Assembly (NCBI GenBank): GCA_025210375.1
Contig: JAOASB010000037.1
Coordinates: 124,001 to 188,000 of the forward strand
DNA from: Maledivibacter sp.
GTDB lineage: Bacteria; Bacillota; Clostridia; Peptostreptococcales; Caminicellaceae
Direction of reading: 5' to 3'
Length of the DNA: 64,000 bases
Below, piece by piece: positions 1 to 9,030 of the stretch (positions are counted from its first letter, which is position 1; each line of letters opens with the position of its first letter). Position numbers and translations under genes: made by a program. The notes below the pieces were generated by a model. That model was given only the letters and a program-made list of their open reading frames with translations. It did no database searches and was not told where the DNA came from.

Positions 1-395
1 GAACCTAATTTGATGGTATTGTTCTCTATAATTAATTTATTATTATTAAAATCCTTAGAAGAGGCTTCAAAGCTAAAATGATAACTAATATTTCCACCAG
101 CATCAAGTTGAAAATCATAATTTTCACTAATATCTACCCTTACTTTCATACCACTCTCACTATCATTAAACGGATTCTTAGTGATAGAGTTTTTAAATAC
201 AATAGGATTTGACATAGCCTTTTCCATATATCTTTGAGCTACTTGATTGGCTATCATTCTATTCCTTGCATTCCCATTGTTTCTAACGCTGGATACAAAC
301 AATGTGGCTAAGGGTGTTATGATGATGCCCAATATAGCTATACTCACTATAATCTCTACTAAGGTTACGCCCCTTTTATCCCCTAACTTTATCAC
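1..395 (-). CDS. Type IV prepilin-like protein (minor pilin), C-terminus off the window
   Basis: The reading frame runs off the left edge, so the C-terminus is missing. It opens with a short basic leader followed by a class III prepilin signal: Gly, then VTLVEIIVSIAILG, with the conserved Glu at +5 of the processed protein. The prepilin peptidase encoded at 3371-4111 should cut after the Gly, and the hydrophobic stretch would form the pilus-core helix. I chose the GTG start at 395 because a GGGGG ribosome site lies 7 bases upstream (403-407). It begins 15 bases after the pilO stop and is probably the last visible gene of the pilus operon. It is likely a minor pilin (PilV/PilW/GspI-like) rather than the major one, which is at 4134-4481. 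Confidence 0.75.
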   Translation of the reverse strand, partial: MIKLGDKRGVTLVEIIVSIAILGIIITPLATLFVSSVRNNGNARNRMIANQVAQRYMEKAMSNPIVFKNSITKNPFNDSESGMKVRVDISENYDFQLDAGGNISYHFSFEASSKDFNNNKLIIENNTIKLG

Positions 396-410
396 TATAA
401 TGCCCCCAAA

Positions 411-1652
411 TTATCTCGTAAGGTTTATATTACCTATTTTTTTTATAATATTTACCCTGGATTTTTTCCTATCATCGTAATCAATCTTAATACTTAATTG
501 TAAATTGGACTTGTTAATTAAAGACAAATTCATTCCACTGGTATCTTTCTCCCCATTCCTTTTGTGGGATATAATATTAAGCTTTACATATTTGCCATTG
601 GGTTTAAATTCAATCTTATTGTTCTTGTATTCCTTTGGCCAGCTGTCTGATTGAGTTTTGTACCTATAAAAGTATTTATTATCTTCCTCAAGTATTTCAA
701 ATTCAACATTTTCAAAATTCCCATTATCTGCATAAACATAGGTCTTCATAGCGGTATCCTTTGTTTTCCCAATAATAATGGTTGGCAAATCAGATGTAAT
801 TGGCTTTACAGTCATAATAAAATCATAGTTTTTTCTAGAAGCATTTTTAGAATCACCACTATTCACACCGACATATCCACTAAATGCCTCAAAGGGATTT
901 TCTCTACCATATTCATTGCTAATATTCCAATTTAAATAATTGATATCATAATCATAATTTTTAAGCCTTGGTACAGCATAAAAATCTAAAACAATATTCC
1001 CCACCATTGGCCCACTATCTGGATTCGATAAACTTAAATTCTTAATGACTATCTTCTTATCAAAGTCCTCTATGTTTTCTATGAAATCAATAATATTTTC
1101 ATAGCTTCCCTCAAAATTTATGGTGGTTATCATCTTTTCAAGTTCAGTTTCTCTACTTTCCTTAGAAGAATCCTCATTATCATTGGTTTTATCCTCGGTA
1201 TTCTTTCTATTGCCATTAATTTTACCCGATTCATTATTATATTGTTGTACTAACTCCTTAAGTAGATAATCATTATTATCCCCTTGTGGATTTACGATCT
1301 CTATCTGCCCAACTTTTTTTTCAGTAAACCCCATGCTGGATATCTTTATTTCTGCATCCTTCGCCATATTATCTATTGTGACTATATATTTCTCTTGAAT
1401 AATCATTGGAAATAATTTCTGACATCCATACATTATTTTAGAGTTCATAATCTTAAAATCTTTATGTAGTTTATTGTCTGGAGATATTGCAATTTTTGTT
1501 TTTTGAACCCTGTCCTTATATTCCTCAGCCTCTAAATTCAATTCCTTGATCTTGTTCAATTGTGGTGTCAAAGCAAATTTATAATATGCTACCATCAATA
1601 TTAATGCCCCCAAGACTAATAGTAGGACTTTTTCTCGCTTAGTTATCTTCAT
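411..1652 (-). CDS. pilO: PilO-like inner-membrane pilus assembly protein with long C-terminal extension
   Basis: PilO and PilN form a membrane heterodimer that links cytoplasmic PilM to the rest of the type IV pilus machine. Residues 8-30 form one transmembrane helix after a short basic cytoplasmic tail, followed by a coiled-coil-prone stretch (about 31-75) and a periplasm-type alpha/beta domain, the expected PilO arrangement. At 413 residues it is about twice the usual length. Residues 145-175 are a charged, low-complexity linker and about 240-413 form an extra beta-rich region I do not recognise. It overlaps the end of pilN by 14 bases, so translation is probably coupled. The assignment rests mainly on topology and position after pilM and pilN. 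Confidence 0.8.
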   Translation of the reverse strand: MKITKREKVLLLVLGALILMVAYYKFALTPQLNKIKELNLEAEEYKDRVQKTKIAISPDNKLHKDFKIMNSKIMYGCQKLFPMIIQEKYIVTIDNMAKDAEIKISSMGFTEKKVGQIEIVNPQGDNNDYLLKELVQQYNNESGKINGNRKNTEDKTNDNEDSSKESRETELEKMITTINFEGSYENIIDFIENIEDFDKKIVIKNLSLSNPDSGPMVGNIVLDFYAVPRLKNYDYDINYLNWNISNEYGRENPFEAFSGYVGVNSGDSKNASRKNYDFIMTVKPITSDLPTIIIGKTKDTAMKTYVYADNGNFENVEFEILEEDNKYFYRYKTQSDSWPKEYKNNKIEFKPNGKYVKLNIISHKRNGEKDTSGMNLSLINKSNLQLSIKIDYDDRKKSRVNIIKKIGNINLTR

Positions 1653-2211
1653 TCTTATTCACATCCCTAAATGTACATAGCATTGAAAAAATATAATTTG
1701 TTCCATCTTCAGCTTCTTTATTGATAGAGCCGACATGCACCTCTTTAAATGTATCCATTGATTTAAGATTGTGTTCAAACTCAGCAACAGGGGTTCTCTC
1801 CTTAGATATACCTTGTACTTGTATTCCCTCAAGTGTAAAAGACATGGTTCTTATAAATAAATCCTTTGGTATTGTAGACGCTATATCCTCCATCAAACTG
1901 CTATTTATATTAGACGAAATATCTATGCTAACATTTATATTTTCCAATGTTTCCAAGTATTTTCCCATCACGTCAATTTTTTGACCCTTTTCTTCCACTG
2001 CACTTAGCTTTTCAACCACTTCCTTTAATTCTAAATAAGCTTTTAAATCCATTATTTCTTTTTCTAAAGTCTTCGCCTTAGAATGATTTCTATAGGTAAA
2101 ACCTCCTACTGTAAGGATTATAAGTATTGTAATAAGTGCAATAGAAATATACTTGGCGGTAAAGGCTTTTTTTGTTTTAATAAGGGATGAAAAAAAGTTG
2201 TAATCTCTCAT
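1639..2211 (-). CDS. pilN: PilN-like pilus assembly protein
   Basis: This is a bitopic membrane protein of 190 residues. It has a short cytoplasmic N-terminus beginning MRDYNFF, which is where PilN normally docks to PilM, then a transmembrane helix at about 20-41, a coiled-coil region to about 75 and a small alpha/beta domain. The later segment (DLFIRTMSFTLEGIQVQG) matches the common PilN pattern in which the domain evaluates inner-membrane constraints. It sits between pilM and pilO with gaps or overlaps of about 10 bases, the canonical order. Size is normal for the family. Confidence 0.85.
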   Translation of the reverse strand: MRDYNFFSSLIKTKKAFTAKYISIALITILIILTVGGFTYRNHSKAKTLEKEIMDLKAYLELKEVVEKLSAVEEKGQKIDVMGKYLETLENINVSIDISSNINSSLMEDIASTIPKDLFIRTMSFTLEGIQVQGISKERTPVAEFEHNLKSMDTFKEVHVGSINKEAEDGTNYIFSMLCTFRDVNKNEDN

Positions 2212-2221
2212 CTATGACCAC

Positions 2222-3358
2222 CTACCTTCTTATGATACTTGCAACGGCATTTAGGTAATATTCCAAATCCTTCATATCTAGTTCCTTAACATATTTTATA
2301 TTGCTCATTGTTTCTATCTTAAAGGTAGGTATATCCAAAAATGTACTCATAAACTGATCCAAACCTTTGATTTTTGAACTCCCTCCATATATATATATTT
2401 CATCTATTCTATTCCCCGTGTTTCTGCTGGTATAATATTTAAATATCCTTTGTATATCTTCTAACCAAACAACAAGGGTTGAATGGATCAATTCATTAAC
2501 CATGTCGTGGGAAGATAATTCATCCTTTAAATTTTCTAAACTCCCATACTCTATTTTCTTCTCCTCCGCTGCCTTAATAGAAAGGTTAAAAGAGTTTGCA
2601 ATATTAATGTCCATATTTTTCCCACCCCCAGGTATAATCCTACTGAATCTCTGGATTCCCTTATCAATTATACTGAGGTTTATTTGAGAATGTCCCATAT
2701 CTATGACTGCAACAGTCTTTTCAAAACTGGAATTTTCATTGTTTATATCTACACTGTACTCAAAGAGCTTTGAAATCCCATTGTTTTGTATATCAAGGGC
2801 AAGGGGCTTTAGCTTTAGGCTTTGAAGAAGCTTTAGGTAGGCTAAAGCAATTTTTTTTGGTAAAACTGCAACTTGAAGCTTTAATTTTTTAGTATCTTCT
2901 TCTATAATTTCTTCTATAACTTTATGCTCAACTAAATACTCCTCTATAACTATAGGAAGGTACTGTTGTATTTCAAACTTAACAAGATTTTTGAGATCCT
3001 TTACCTTCGCATAGGGTATTATAATTTCTCTAGTAATGATTGAAGAGCTTTCAACTGTACAAATTGCTTTCTTTACTCTTATCTTTTCAGATGTTAAAAG
3101 CCTATGTATTTCCTGATAAAGCTTTTCTGGCATTAAAAGCTGACCATCATCATATGAATTTGGAGGTGTAGGAATCATATACTTCTTTTCTACGGAAATA
3201 GCTTTATTTATTTGTTTTCCAACCACAATTTTTATATTGGCTGTACCTATATCTATTGATAAAACCTTTCTTGAGTACAAGTTTTTCACCTCATTTCTGA
3301 GTTCTGGATTCCAAGATTTATGTGGAATTTTGGGGTCAACCCCCAATTTCGATTTCAC
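2222..3358 (-). CDS. pilM: PilM-like actin-fold cytoplasmic pilus assembly ATPase
   Basis: PilM is a cytoplasmic actin/FtsA-fold protein that binds the N-terminal tail of PilN. The phosphate-1 motif (VLSIDIGTANIKIVV, around residue 32), the phosphate-2 motif (VAVIDMGHSQINLSII, around 218) and the adenosine motif (IYIYGGSSKIKG) are all visible. The GTG start at 3358 gives 378 residues but has no well-spaced ribosome site. A TTG at 3280, preceded by GAGGTG at good spacing, would give a protein starting just before the actin-fold core and is a credible alternative. It lies between pilD and pilN in the pilus operon. Confidence 0.88.
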   Translation of the reverse strand: MKSKLGVDPKIPHKSWNPELRNEVKNLYSRKVLSIDIGTANIKIVVGKQINKAISVEKKYMIPTPPNSYDDGQLLMPEKLYQEIHRLLTSEKIRVKKAICTVESSSIITREIIIPYAKVKDLKNLVKFEIQQYLPIVIEEYLVEHKVIEEIIEEDTKKLKLQVAVLPKKIALAYLKLLQSLKLKPLALDIQNNGISKLFEYSVDINNENSSFEKTVAVIDMGHSQINLSIIDKGIQRFSRIIPGGGKNMDINIANSFNLSIKAAEEKKIEYGSLENLKDELSSHDMVNELIHSTLVVWLEDIQRIFKYYTSRNTGNRIDEIYIYGGSSKIKGLDQFMSTFLDIPTFKIETMSNIKYVKELDMKDLEYYLNAVASIIRR

Positions 3359-3370
3359 CCTAGCTTCTTT

Positions 3371-4111
3371 TTATAGCCTTAAATAAATCTGTATCAGTTC
3401 TTCTCCATATAGCATGGCTAATAGGGCAGATATGGATATAAATGGTCCAAAGGGTATGTAATCCTTTCTACCCTTTATCTTAAATGCTAATAAAAATATG
3501 GATATTATTGCCCCTATAATAAAGGATACAAATGATATCAGAAGTATGTACGTCCATCCAAAACAAAAACCAAGGGCTCCCATAAGTTTGATATCTCCAC
3601 CACCCATAGCCCCCCTTGTGACAACGGCTATAATTAAAAATAGGCCTCCCCCTATAAACAGTCCTAAAATATTATTTAAAATTAATGTTTTATTGCCATA
3701 TACTAGGGTTGATATTATACCTACTACTAGACAAGACACATTGAGTCTATCGGGTATAAGCTGATATCTAAGGTCAATAAATGATATGACTATAAGTAGA
3801 CTTGATAAAATGGCATATTTGAAAAACAACATAGTTAACCCAAATTGCAGGTATAAAAACATATAGATAAACCCATTCATAAGTTCTACAATGGGATACC
3901 GGGGGGATATATTTTCCCCACAATATCTGCATTTTCCCTTATTGAATATATAACTAAATACTGGTATCAAATCAATAGACCTTAGTCTTTCTTCACATTT
4001 TGGACAATGTGAAGGTGGATACGAAATTGATTTTCCCTTTGGTATGCGGTAGATGCCCACGTTGAGGAAGGAACCTATAATTAATCCTATTACTATAATT
4101 ATGTATATCAA
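3371..4111 (-). CDS. pilD: Prepilin leader peptidase / N-methyltransferase (A24 family)
   Basis: This polytopic membrane enzyme cleaves the prepilin leader after the conserved Gly and N-methylates the new N-terminus. The N-terminal zinc-binding part has CPKC and CRYC pairs (about residues 38-75), as in bifunctional TFPP enzymes. The catalytic aspartates sit in FIDLRYQLIPD and in GAMGGGDIKL, the GxGD-type motif. Several hydrophobic helices follow. At 246 residues it has normal length. The start is a TTG at 4111 behind AAGGAGCG. Its substrates are presumably the pilins at 4134-4481 and at the left edge. Confidence 0.95.
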   Translation of the reverse strand: MIYIIIVIGLIIGSFLNVGIYRIPKGKSISYPPSHCPKCEERLRSIDLIPVFSYIFNKGKCRYCGENISPRYPIVELMNGFIYMFLYLQFGLTMLFFKYAILSSLLIVISFIDLRYQLIPDRLNVSCLVVGIISTLVYGNKTLILNNILGLFIGGGLFLIIAVVTRGAMGGGDIKLMGALGFCFGWTYILLISFVSFIIGAIISIFLLAFKIKGRKDYIPFGPFISISALLAMLYGEELIQIYLRL

Positions 4112-4133
4112 ATATTATCGCTCCTTGACTTTT

Positions 4134-4481
4134 TTATGGTTGTTCAGTAAATTTAATATCTCCATCCGATGTGATTTCTAATGTATAATCCGATGGCCAA
4201 TCATCAATATATTTTTTCCAAGTATCATTCCCATTGCTAGTTGAAGTGCCATCCCATGTTATCTTTGAAGATGGTGGATCATATTCCGCAAGGTACATTT
4301 TAGCAGCATTTTCTAGGGTTTTTTTAGTAGCTTCATTAGCTACATCCTTTGCTTTATGTCTAAATCCACTAATTCTAGGTACTGCAATTGCTGATAAGAT
4401 ACCTAAAATTGCAATTACAAAAATAAGCTCAACTAAGGTAAATCCTTTCTTATTCAATCGTTTTCTAATAAATTTAAACAT
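4134..4481 (-). CDS. pilA: Major type IV pilin (prepilin)
   Basis: A short pilin-like protein with basic leader MFKFIRKRLNKKG, a cleavage site before Phe, and the core helix FTLVELIFVIAILG. The Glu at +5 is present. The remaining ~90 residues form a small soluble head with a predicted central helix and a beta-like C-terminus; there is no cysteine pair. I start at ATG 4481 because the GGGGG site is well spaced from it, whereas ATG 4487 abuts the site. It sits between pilC and pilD, which fits the major pilin of this locus, although a second pilin may be encoded outside the window. Confidence 0.88.
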   Translation of the reverse strand: MFKFIRKRLNKKGFTLVELIFVIAILGILSAIAVPRISGFRHKAKDVANEATKKTLENAAKMYLAEYDPPSSKITWDGTSTSNGNDTWKKYIDDWPSDYTLEITSDGDIKFTEQP

Positions 4482-4555
4482 CTTCATCCCCCTTATTTCC
4501 CAAAGTAAGTGATTAAATTAAAACATTTATTTTTATTTATCATACCCTCTTTATT

Positions 4556-5764
4556 TCACATATCTATGGCATTAACCATCTCAAACATAGGAAGTACCAT
4601 TGCAATGACAATCCCTCCAATAATCACTGCCATAAATACGATCATAAGGGGTTCAAGCATAGTGACCATCTTATGGAGTGCTACCTCTACTTCTTCATCA
4701 TAGAAGTTTGCAGTCTTATCCAATATCTCATCCAAGGAACCTGATTCCTCTCCTATCCTTATCATGGATGTAACCATAGGAGGAAAGAAACCTATTCTTT
4801 CCACGGGAGTTGCCAAGTCTATTCCCTTTCTTATATCCTCCTTTACATCTAATAGTCCCTTTTCTACGATCCTGTTTTGAACTATCTTTGATACGATTTC
4901 TATTGCCTGTATAAGGGGTATCCCACTGACCAATAGTGTCGACATGGTTCTTGTAAACCTTGAGGTTATAATCTTTTGTGTGGTGCCCTTCACTATGGGA
5001 ACTTTCATTTTTATATGGTCGATTACTAGACTTCCACTATCTGTAGCTATATACTTTTTCATACCATATATTGCCGTAATTACAACAAGTAATATAAAAT
5101 ACCAATGGCTTTTTATACCATTACTTAGGACTAGCAATATCCTAGTAGGCATAGGTAAAAGAACTCCACTTTCTGTAAACATCCCCACGAATGTGGGCAT
5201 TACAAAGGTCAATAGAAAAACTACAACAAGGATTGATACTATACTTAAGATTATGGGGTAAATCATGGCCCCCTTCACCTTGTTTTGTATCTTGTTCTCC
5301 TTTTCATAGTGTACTGACATCCTCTCCATGATAATATCTAGGGTACCACTTACCTCTCCCGCTTCAACCATATGGATTAATAGGGGTGGAAATACATCCC
5401 CATGACTCTTTAATGCCTCGGAAAAGGTGAGTCCTTTTTGCACCTCTTCATATACCACCGATAGGACAAGCTTAAGCCTCTTGTTATCAGTTTGATATCT
5501 CAGTATATCCAAACATTTGATTATGGAAACCCCTGCATTTAGCATTACATGAAATTGACGACAAAATATAGCTATATCCTTTACTTTAACTTTATTAAAG
5601 ATTTTAATTCCTATTTCCCTTGCCTTTACTACTTCTTCTACTTTAACTGGAAAAAGCTCTTTTCCCTTAAGCATATTAAGCACATAATCCTTATTTTCTG
5701 CTTCATAGGAGCCCTTTTCTTTCTCTCCAGTTTTGTTTATAGCTTCATATCTGTACTCGGGCAT
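4556..5764 (-). CDS. pilC: Type IV pilus inner-membrane platform protein
   Basis: PilC/GspF platform proteins sit in the membrane, contact the PilB and PilT ATPases and transmit rotation to the pilin helix. The protein has two tandem T2SSF domains (about residues 65-190 and 270-390), with hydrophobic hairpins near 165-190, 205-235 and at the C-terminus (IVFMAVIIGGIVIAMVLPMF). The MVEAGEVSGTLD and MIRIGEESGSLDE motifs, one per repeat, are characteristic. At 402 residues it is full length. It lies 10 bases after pilT and precedes the major pilin by about 75 bases. Confidence 0.95.
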   Translation of the reverse strand: MPEYRYEAINKTGEKEKGSYEAENKDYVLNMLKGKELFPVKVEEVVKAREIGIKIFNKVKVKDIAIFCRQFHVMLNAGVSIIKCLDILRYQTDNKRLKLVLSVVYEEVQKGLTFSEALKSHGDVFPPLLIHMVEAGEVSGTLDIIMERMSVHYEKENKIQNKVKGAMIYPIILSIVSILVVVFLLTFVMPTFVGMFTESGVLLPMPTRILLVLSNGIKSHWYFILLVVITAIYGMKKYIATDSGSLVIDHIKMKVPIVKGTTQKIITSRFTRTMSTLLVSGIPLIQAIEIVSKIVQNRIVEKGLLDVKEDIRKGIDLATPVERIGFFPPMVTSMIRIGEESGSLDEILDKTANFYDEEVEVALHKMVTMLEPLMIVFMAVIIGGIVIAMVLPMFEMVNAIDM

Positions 5765-5774
5765 ATATTCACCT

Positions 5775-6827
5775 CTAAATTCCTAAATATCTGTCGATCA
5801 TATTCCTATCGACTCCATAGGATAATGCAGTTTCCCTGGAAATAATTCCCCTTCTAAACAACTCACTTATGGACATGTCCATGGTTTTCATCCCAAACTT
5901 TGAACCCGTCTGAACTATAGTTTGAATCTGATGGGTTTTGCCTTCCCTTATGAGATTACGGATGGCAGTTGTACCTATCATCGTTTCCATAGCGGCAATT
6001 CTTCCTCCCCCATTTTTAGGTAAAAGCTGTTGTGATATAACTCCTTCTAAAACCGCAGCAAGCTGTATTCTAACCTGCTGCTGTTGATAGGGTGGAAATA
6101 CATCTATCACCCTATCAATGGTCTTTGCTGCACCTATGGTATGTAGGGTTGATAATACCAAGTGACCTGTTTCCGCCGCTGTTATAGCAATAGATATGGT
6201 TTCTAAATCCCTCATTTCTCCCACTAGGATTACATCTGGGTCCTGTCTCAGGGCTGACCTCAAAGCATAGGCAAAGTTTTTGCAGTCATTACCTATCTCC
6301 CTTTGATTTACAATACTCTTATTATGTTTATGAAGGTATTCTATAGGATCTTCCAGTGTTAATATATGACAGCTTCTATCATTATTGATATAGTCTATAA
6401 TCGAAGCCAAAGTGGTTGACTTTCCGCTTCCCGTGGGGCCAGTTATTAGAACCAATCCTCTTTTTCTCATGGCCAGTTCCTTCACTATAGGTGGCAATCC
6501 TAACTCTTCCATAGAAGGTATCCTTAGGGCCACTATTCTTATAGCTATTCCATAGCTGCCCCTTTGTTTAAATATATTTACTCTAAATCTTCCTAATTTT
6601 GACTGGGAATATGAAATATCTATTTCGCCTTGTTCCTCTAAAACCTTTATTTGTGTATCATTCGCTAACTGCTTAACTAATCCCAATGTATCCTCTGGCA
6701 TCAAAGGCTTTTCTCCATATTTCTTTAATTCTCCATATATTCTCATAACCGGTGGTACTCCCACGGTTAGATGTATATCCGAAGCCCCAAGCTCACTGGT
6801 TGTTTTCATAAGTTCTTCTAGGTTCAT
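5775..6827 (-). CDS. pilT: Type IV pilus retraction ATPase PilT
   Basis: A hexameric cytoplasmic ATPase that depolymerises pili and so drives twitching motility. Walker A is GPTGSGKSTTLA (around residue 130), the Asp box includes LTLEDPIEYLH, Walker B is DPDVILVGEMRD and the His box contains TGHLVLSTLHT. The N-terminal PAS-like domain and the C-terminal part (RRGIISRETALSY) match PilT rather than PilB. Length, 350 residues, is typical. It follows pilB by 10 bases. The presence of pilT indicates retractile pili rather than a simple secretion pseudopilus. Confidence 0.96.
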   Translation of the reverse strand: MNLEELMKTTSELGASDIHLTVGVPPVMRIYGELKKYGEKPLMPEDTLGLVKQLANDTQIKVLEEQGEIDISYSQSKLGRFRVNIFKQRGSYGIAIRIVALRIPSMEELGLPPIVKELAMRKRGLVLITGPTGSGKSTTLASIIDYINNDRSCHILTLEDPIEYLHKHNKSIVNQREIGNDCKNFAYALRSALRQDPDVILVGEMRDLETISIAITAAETGHLVLSTLHTIGAAKTIDRVIDVFPPYQQQQVRIQLAAVLEGVISQQLLPKNGGGRIAAMETMIGTTAIRNLIREGKTHQIQTIVQTGSKFGMKTMDMSISELFRRGIISRETALSYGVDRNMIDRYLGI

Positions 6828-6837
6828 TGTCCACCAC

Positions 6838-8514
6838 CTAATCTATAACGTATGTTACCCTTAATAGCTCTTTAACTGTCGTGACTCCATTTTTCACTAA
6901 TTCTTCACAATTCATTCTAAGACTGCTTGTCCCATTTTTTGATGCCGTTTTCCTTAGGATATCCACACCCTCTTTGTTGTCTATTTGTATGCGAAGTTCC
7001 TTCCCTATAGTCATTATCTCATGTATAGAGATTCTTCCCCTATAGCCTGTATGATTACAATAGCTGCAGCCCTTACCCTTATATAATTGGACTGTTTTAT
7101 CTATTTTCAATATGTTTCTCTCGGCTTCACTTGGAGTATACTCTACCTTACAGTAAGAACATATCCTTCTAACAAGCCTTTGTGCTATTATACCTACTAC
7201 CGATGAGGAAACTAAATAGGGTTCTATACCCATATCCATTAATCTGGTAACCGTAGACGCAGTATCATTGGTATGCATTGTACTCAAAACCAAATGACCC
7301 GTTATAGCTGCTCTAACTGCTATCTGAGCTGTTTCAGAGTCCCTTATCTCCCCTATCATTATGATGTCAGGGTCCTGTCTCAAAATGGATCTGAGGGCAT
7401 TTGCAAAGGTAAGTCCTGCTTTGTTGTTTACTGCAACTTGGTTTATTCCATTTAATCTATACTCAACGGGATCTTCAACTGTTATAATATTTCTGTCAAT
7501 TTTGTTTAGCTCCCTAAGTAAAGTATATAATGTAGTAGTCTTACCGCTGCCGGTTGGCCCTGTAACCAATATAATGCCATTTGGGTTTTTCATTATATTG
7601 GTTAAAAGGTCAAGATTATGGTTATTAAAACCAAGCTGACTTCTCGACATTAAAAAGTTGCTTCTATCCAAAAGTCTGATAACTATCTTTTCACCATAGA
7701 CCGTCGGTAGTATTGATATACGCAAATCTATTTCTTGACCATCCATATTGATCTCTACTCTTCCATCCTGTGGAAGCCTTTTTTCTGCTATATTCATCTT
7801 GCCCATGATCTTAATTCTAGTTATTATTGCGGAATGGGTAGTTTTAGCTGGTGTCATGATTTCTTGGAGATTACCATCGATTCTAAAGCGAACTCTTATT
7901 TTACTTTCAAAGGGTTCTATATGTATATCACTAGCTTTGGATTTTACAGCTTGCTTAATGATGGAATTAACTAACCTTACTACAGGAGCATTGTTTATTT
8001 CATCTAAAATCTCATCATCGATATTTTCTATATTATCAACCTTGTATTGACTTTTAAAATCTTCTATGGCTTTTTCAGCACTTTGTTTTCCATAATATTC
8101 ATCTATGGCATCAAGTATCCCTTTTCCCGTGGATATGACTGGTTCAACATCCAATCCCGTAGCAATCTTCACATCATCTATGGCAAATATATTTAAAGGG
8201 TCTGCCATAGCTACCATAAGTCTATTTGCTTTTTTACTCACTGGTATCAAAGTATGTCTTCTTGCTAAATCCTCACTAATCAAATTAGGTATATCAGGAT
8301 CTATATAATGTTTCTCTAGATCCATATGAGGTATACCAAGCTGAAATTCTAAAACCTCAATTATTTGCATCTCTGTTATTAAACCACTATTAGTTAGAAT
8401 CTCACCAATTTTTTTACCCGAGCTTCTCTGGATAGTTAGTGCTTCACTTAGTTGTTCTAATGTTATTAATTCTGCTTCAATCAATAGATCTCCCAATCTT
8501 TTTCTTTTTTCCAT
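6838..8514 (-). CDS. pilB: Type IV pilus extension ATPase PilB
   Basis: The pilus assembly motor. It begins with an MshEN/GspE-N domain (residues 1-150) of the kind that can bind c-di-GMP in some PilB proteins; whether this one binds is not visible. Next come the N2 domain and the ATPase: Walker A GPTGSGKTTTLY, Asp box ITVEDPVEYR, Walker B DPDIIMIGEIRD, His box TGHLVLSTMHT. The tetracysteine zinc motif (CSYC ... CSYC, about residues 455-495) is intact. At 558 residues it is full length. It is the first gene of the operon. Confidence 0.97.
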   Translation of the reverse strand: MEKRKRLGDLLIEAELITLEQLSEALTIQRSSGKKIGEILTNSGLITEMQIIEVLEFQLGIPHMDLEKHYIDPDIPNLISEDLARRHTLIPVSKKANRLMVAMADPLNIFAIDDVKIATGLDVEPVISTGKGILDAIDEYYGKQSAEKAIEDFKSQYKVDNIENIDDEILDEINNAPVVRLVNSIIKQAVKSKASDIHIEPFESKIRVRFRIDGNLQEIMTPAKTTHSAIITRIKIMGKMNIAEKRLPQDGRVEINMDGQEIDLRISILPTVYGEKIVIRLLDRSNFLMSRSQLGFNNHNLDLLTNIMKNPNGIILVTGPTGSGKTTTLYTLLRELNKIDRNIITVEDPVEYRLNGINQVAVNNKAGLTFANALRSILRQDPDIIMIGEIRDSETAQIAVRAAITGHLVLSTMHTNDTASTVTRLMDMGIEPYLVSSSVVGIIAQRLVRRICSYCKVEYTPSEAERNILKIDKTVQLYKGKGCSYCNHTGYRGRISIHEIMTIGKELRIQIDNKEGVDILRKTASKNGTSSLRMNCEELVKNGVTTVKELLRVTYVID

Positions 8515-8543
8515 CTTATCCCCCGAATTCGAAATATATGAAA

Positions 8544-8585
8544 TAAAAAAAACTAACTATAATTCCTTATTTCACAGTTAGCTGA
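8544..8585 (-). terminator. Hairpin plus T8 in the pilB leader (candidate attenuator)
   Basis: On the minus strand a short hairpin (CTAACT at 8576-8581 pairing with AGTTAG at 8553-8558, plus weaker inner pairs) is followed at once by eight T residues (8545-8552), only about 30 bases before the pilB start. Because it lies in the leader of the operon it would act as an attenuator rather than an end. In C. difficile the pilus operon is controlled by a c-di-GMP riboswitch; I looked for both c-di-GMP aptamer classes in 8560-8760 and did not recognise either. Confidence 0.4.
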
Positions 8586-8792
8586 CTACGCCATTACATC
8601 AACATAAGCGTACATATATAGCTATTCATCTCTTATTTACGTTTTATTAAGTTCTTAAGGTTCTCTTATAGAGAGTTTAAATTAAAATTTTGACTGGAAT
8701 TTTTATAATATTTTTCTAGTCAATAGTTAATTCGACCTATTTTTTGAAATACCTGCTAAATTTTATATTTTTTTTATTATTTTGAAATCAAG

Positions 8793-8950
8793 TGAGCAAA
8801 TTGCATAAGTTACATAATAAACGGGGTATAGTTCTACTAATGTAAGGATTTTTAGTATAGACTTTAACTTATACATGGCCAAAATGCCAAGAAGTATCGC
8901 ATATTTGTCCATGTATAAATTAAGTTATACTATGAAAATTCTGTAGATAA
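8793..8950 (+). repeat. MITE-like repeat copy 1 (one end intact) with the 52-bp TTAA-flanked core
   Basis: The left end has the family terminus TGAGCAAATTGCATAA. Inside lies an AGTATAGACTTTAA segment shared with the copy at 40354-40550. It is interrupted here by a 52-bp core (8868-8919) whose ends are inverted repeats (TTATACATGG and CCATGTATAA) and which is bracketed by TTAA (8864-8867 and 8920-8923). The right terminus is not recognisable. The rest of 8586-9020 is AT-rich, with no gene that I can see. Confidence 0.6.
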
Positions 8951-9030
8951 TTTATTTTTTGTATATTTGTATTCATATTTTTGATTTTTTTTGAATATTA
9001 ATTGAAATTATACGGGAAAGGATGATTTGT

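Noticed and set aside
8560..8760. c-di-GMP riboswitch expected before a clostridial pilus operon
   Set aside because: Neither class I nor class II aptamer motifs could be recognised on the minus strand.
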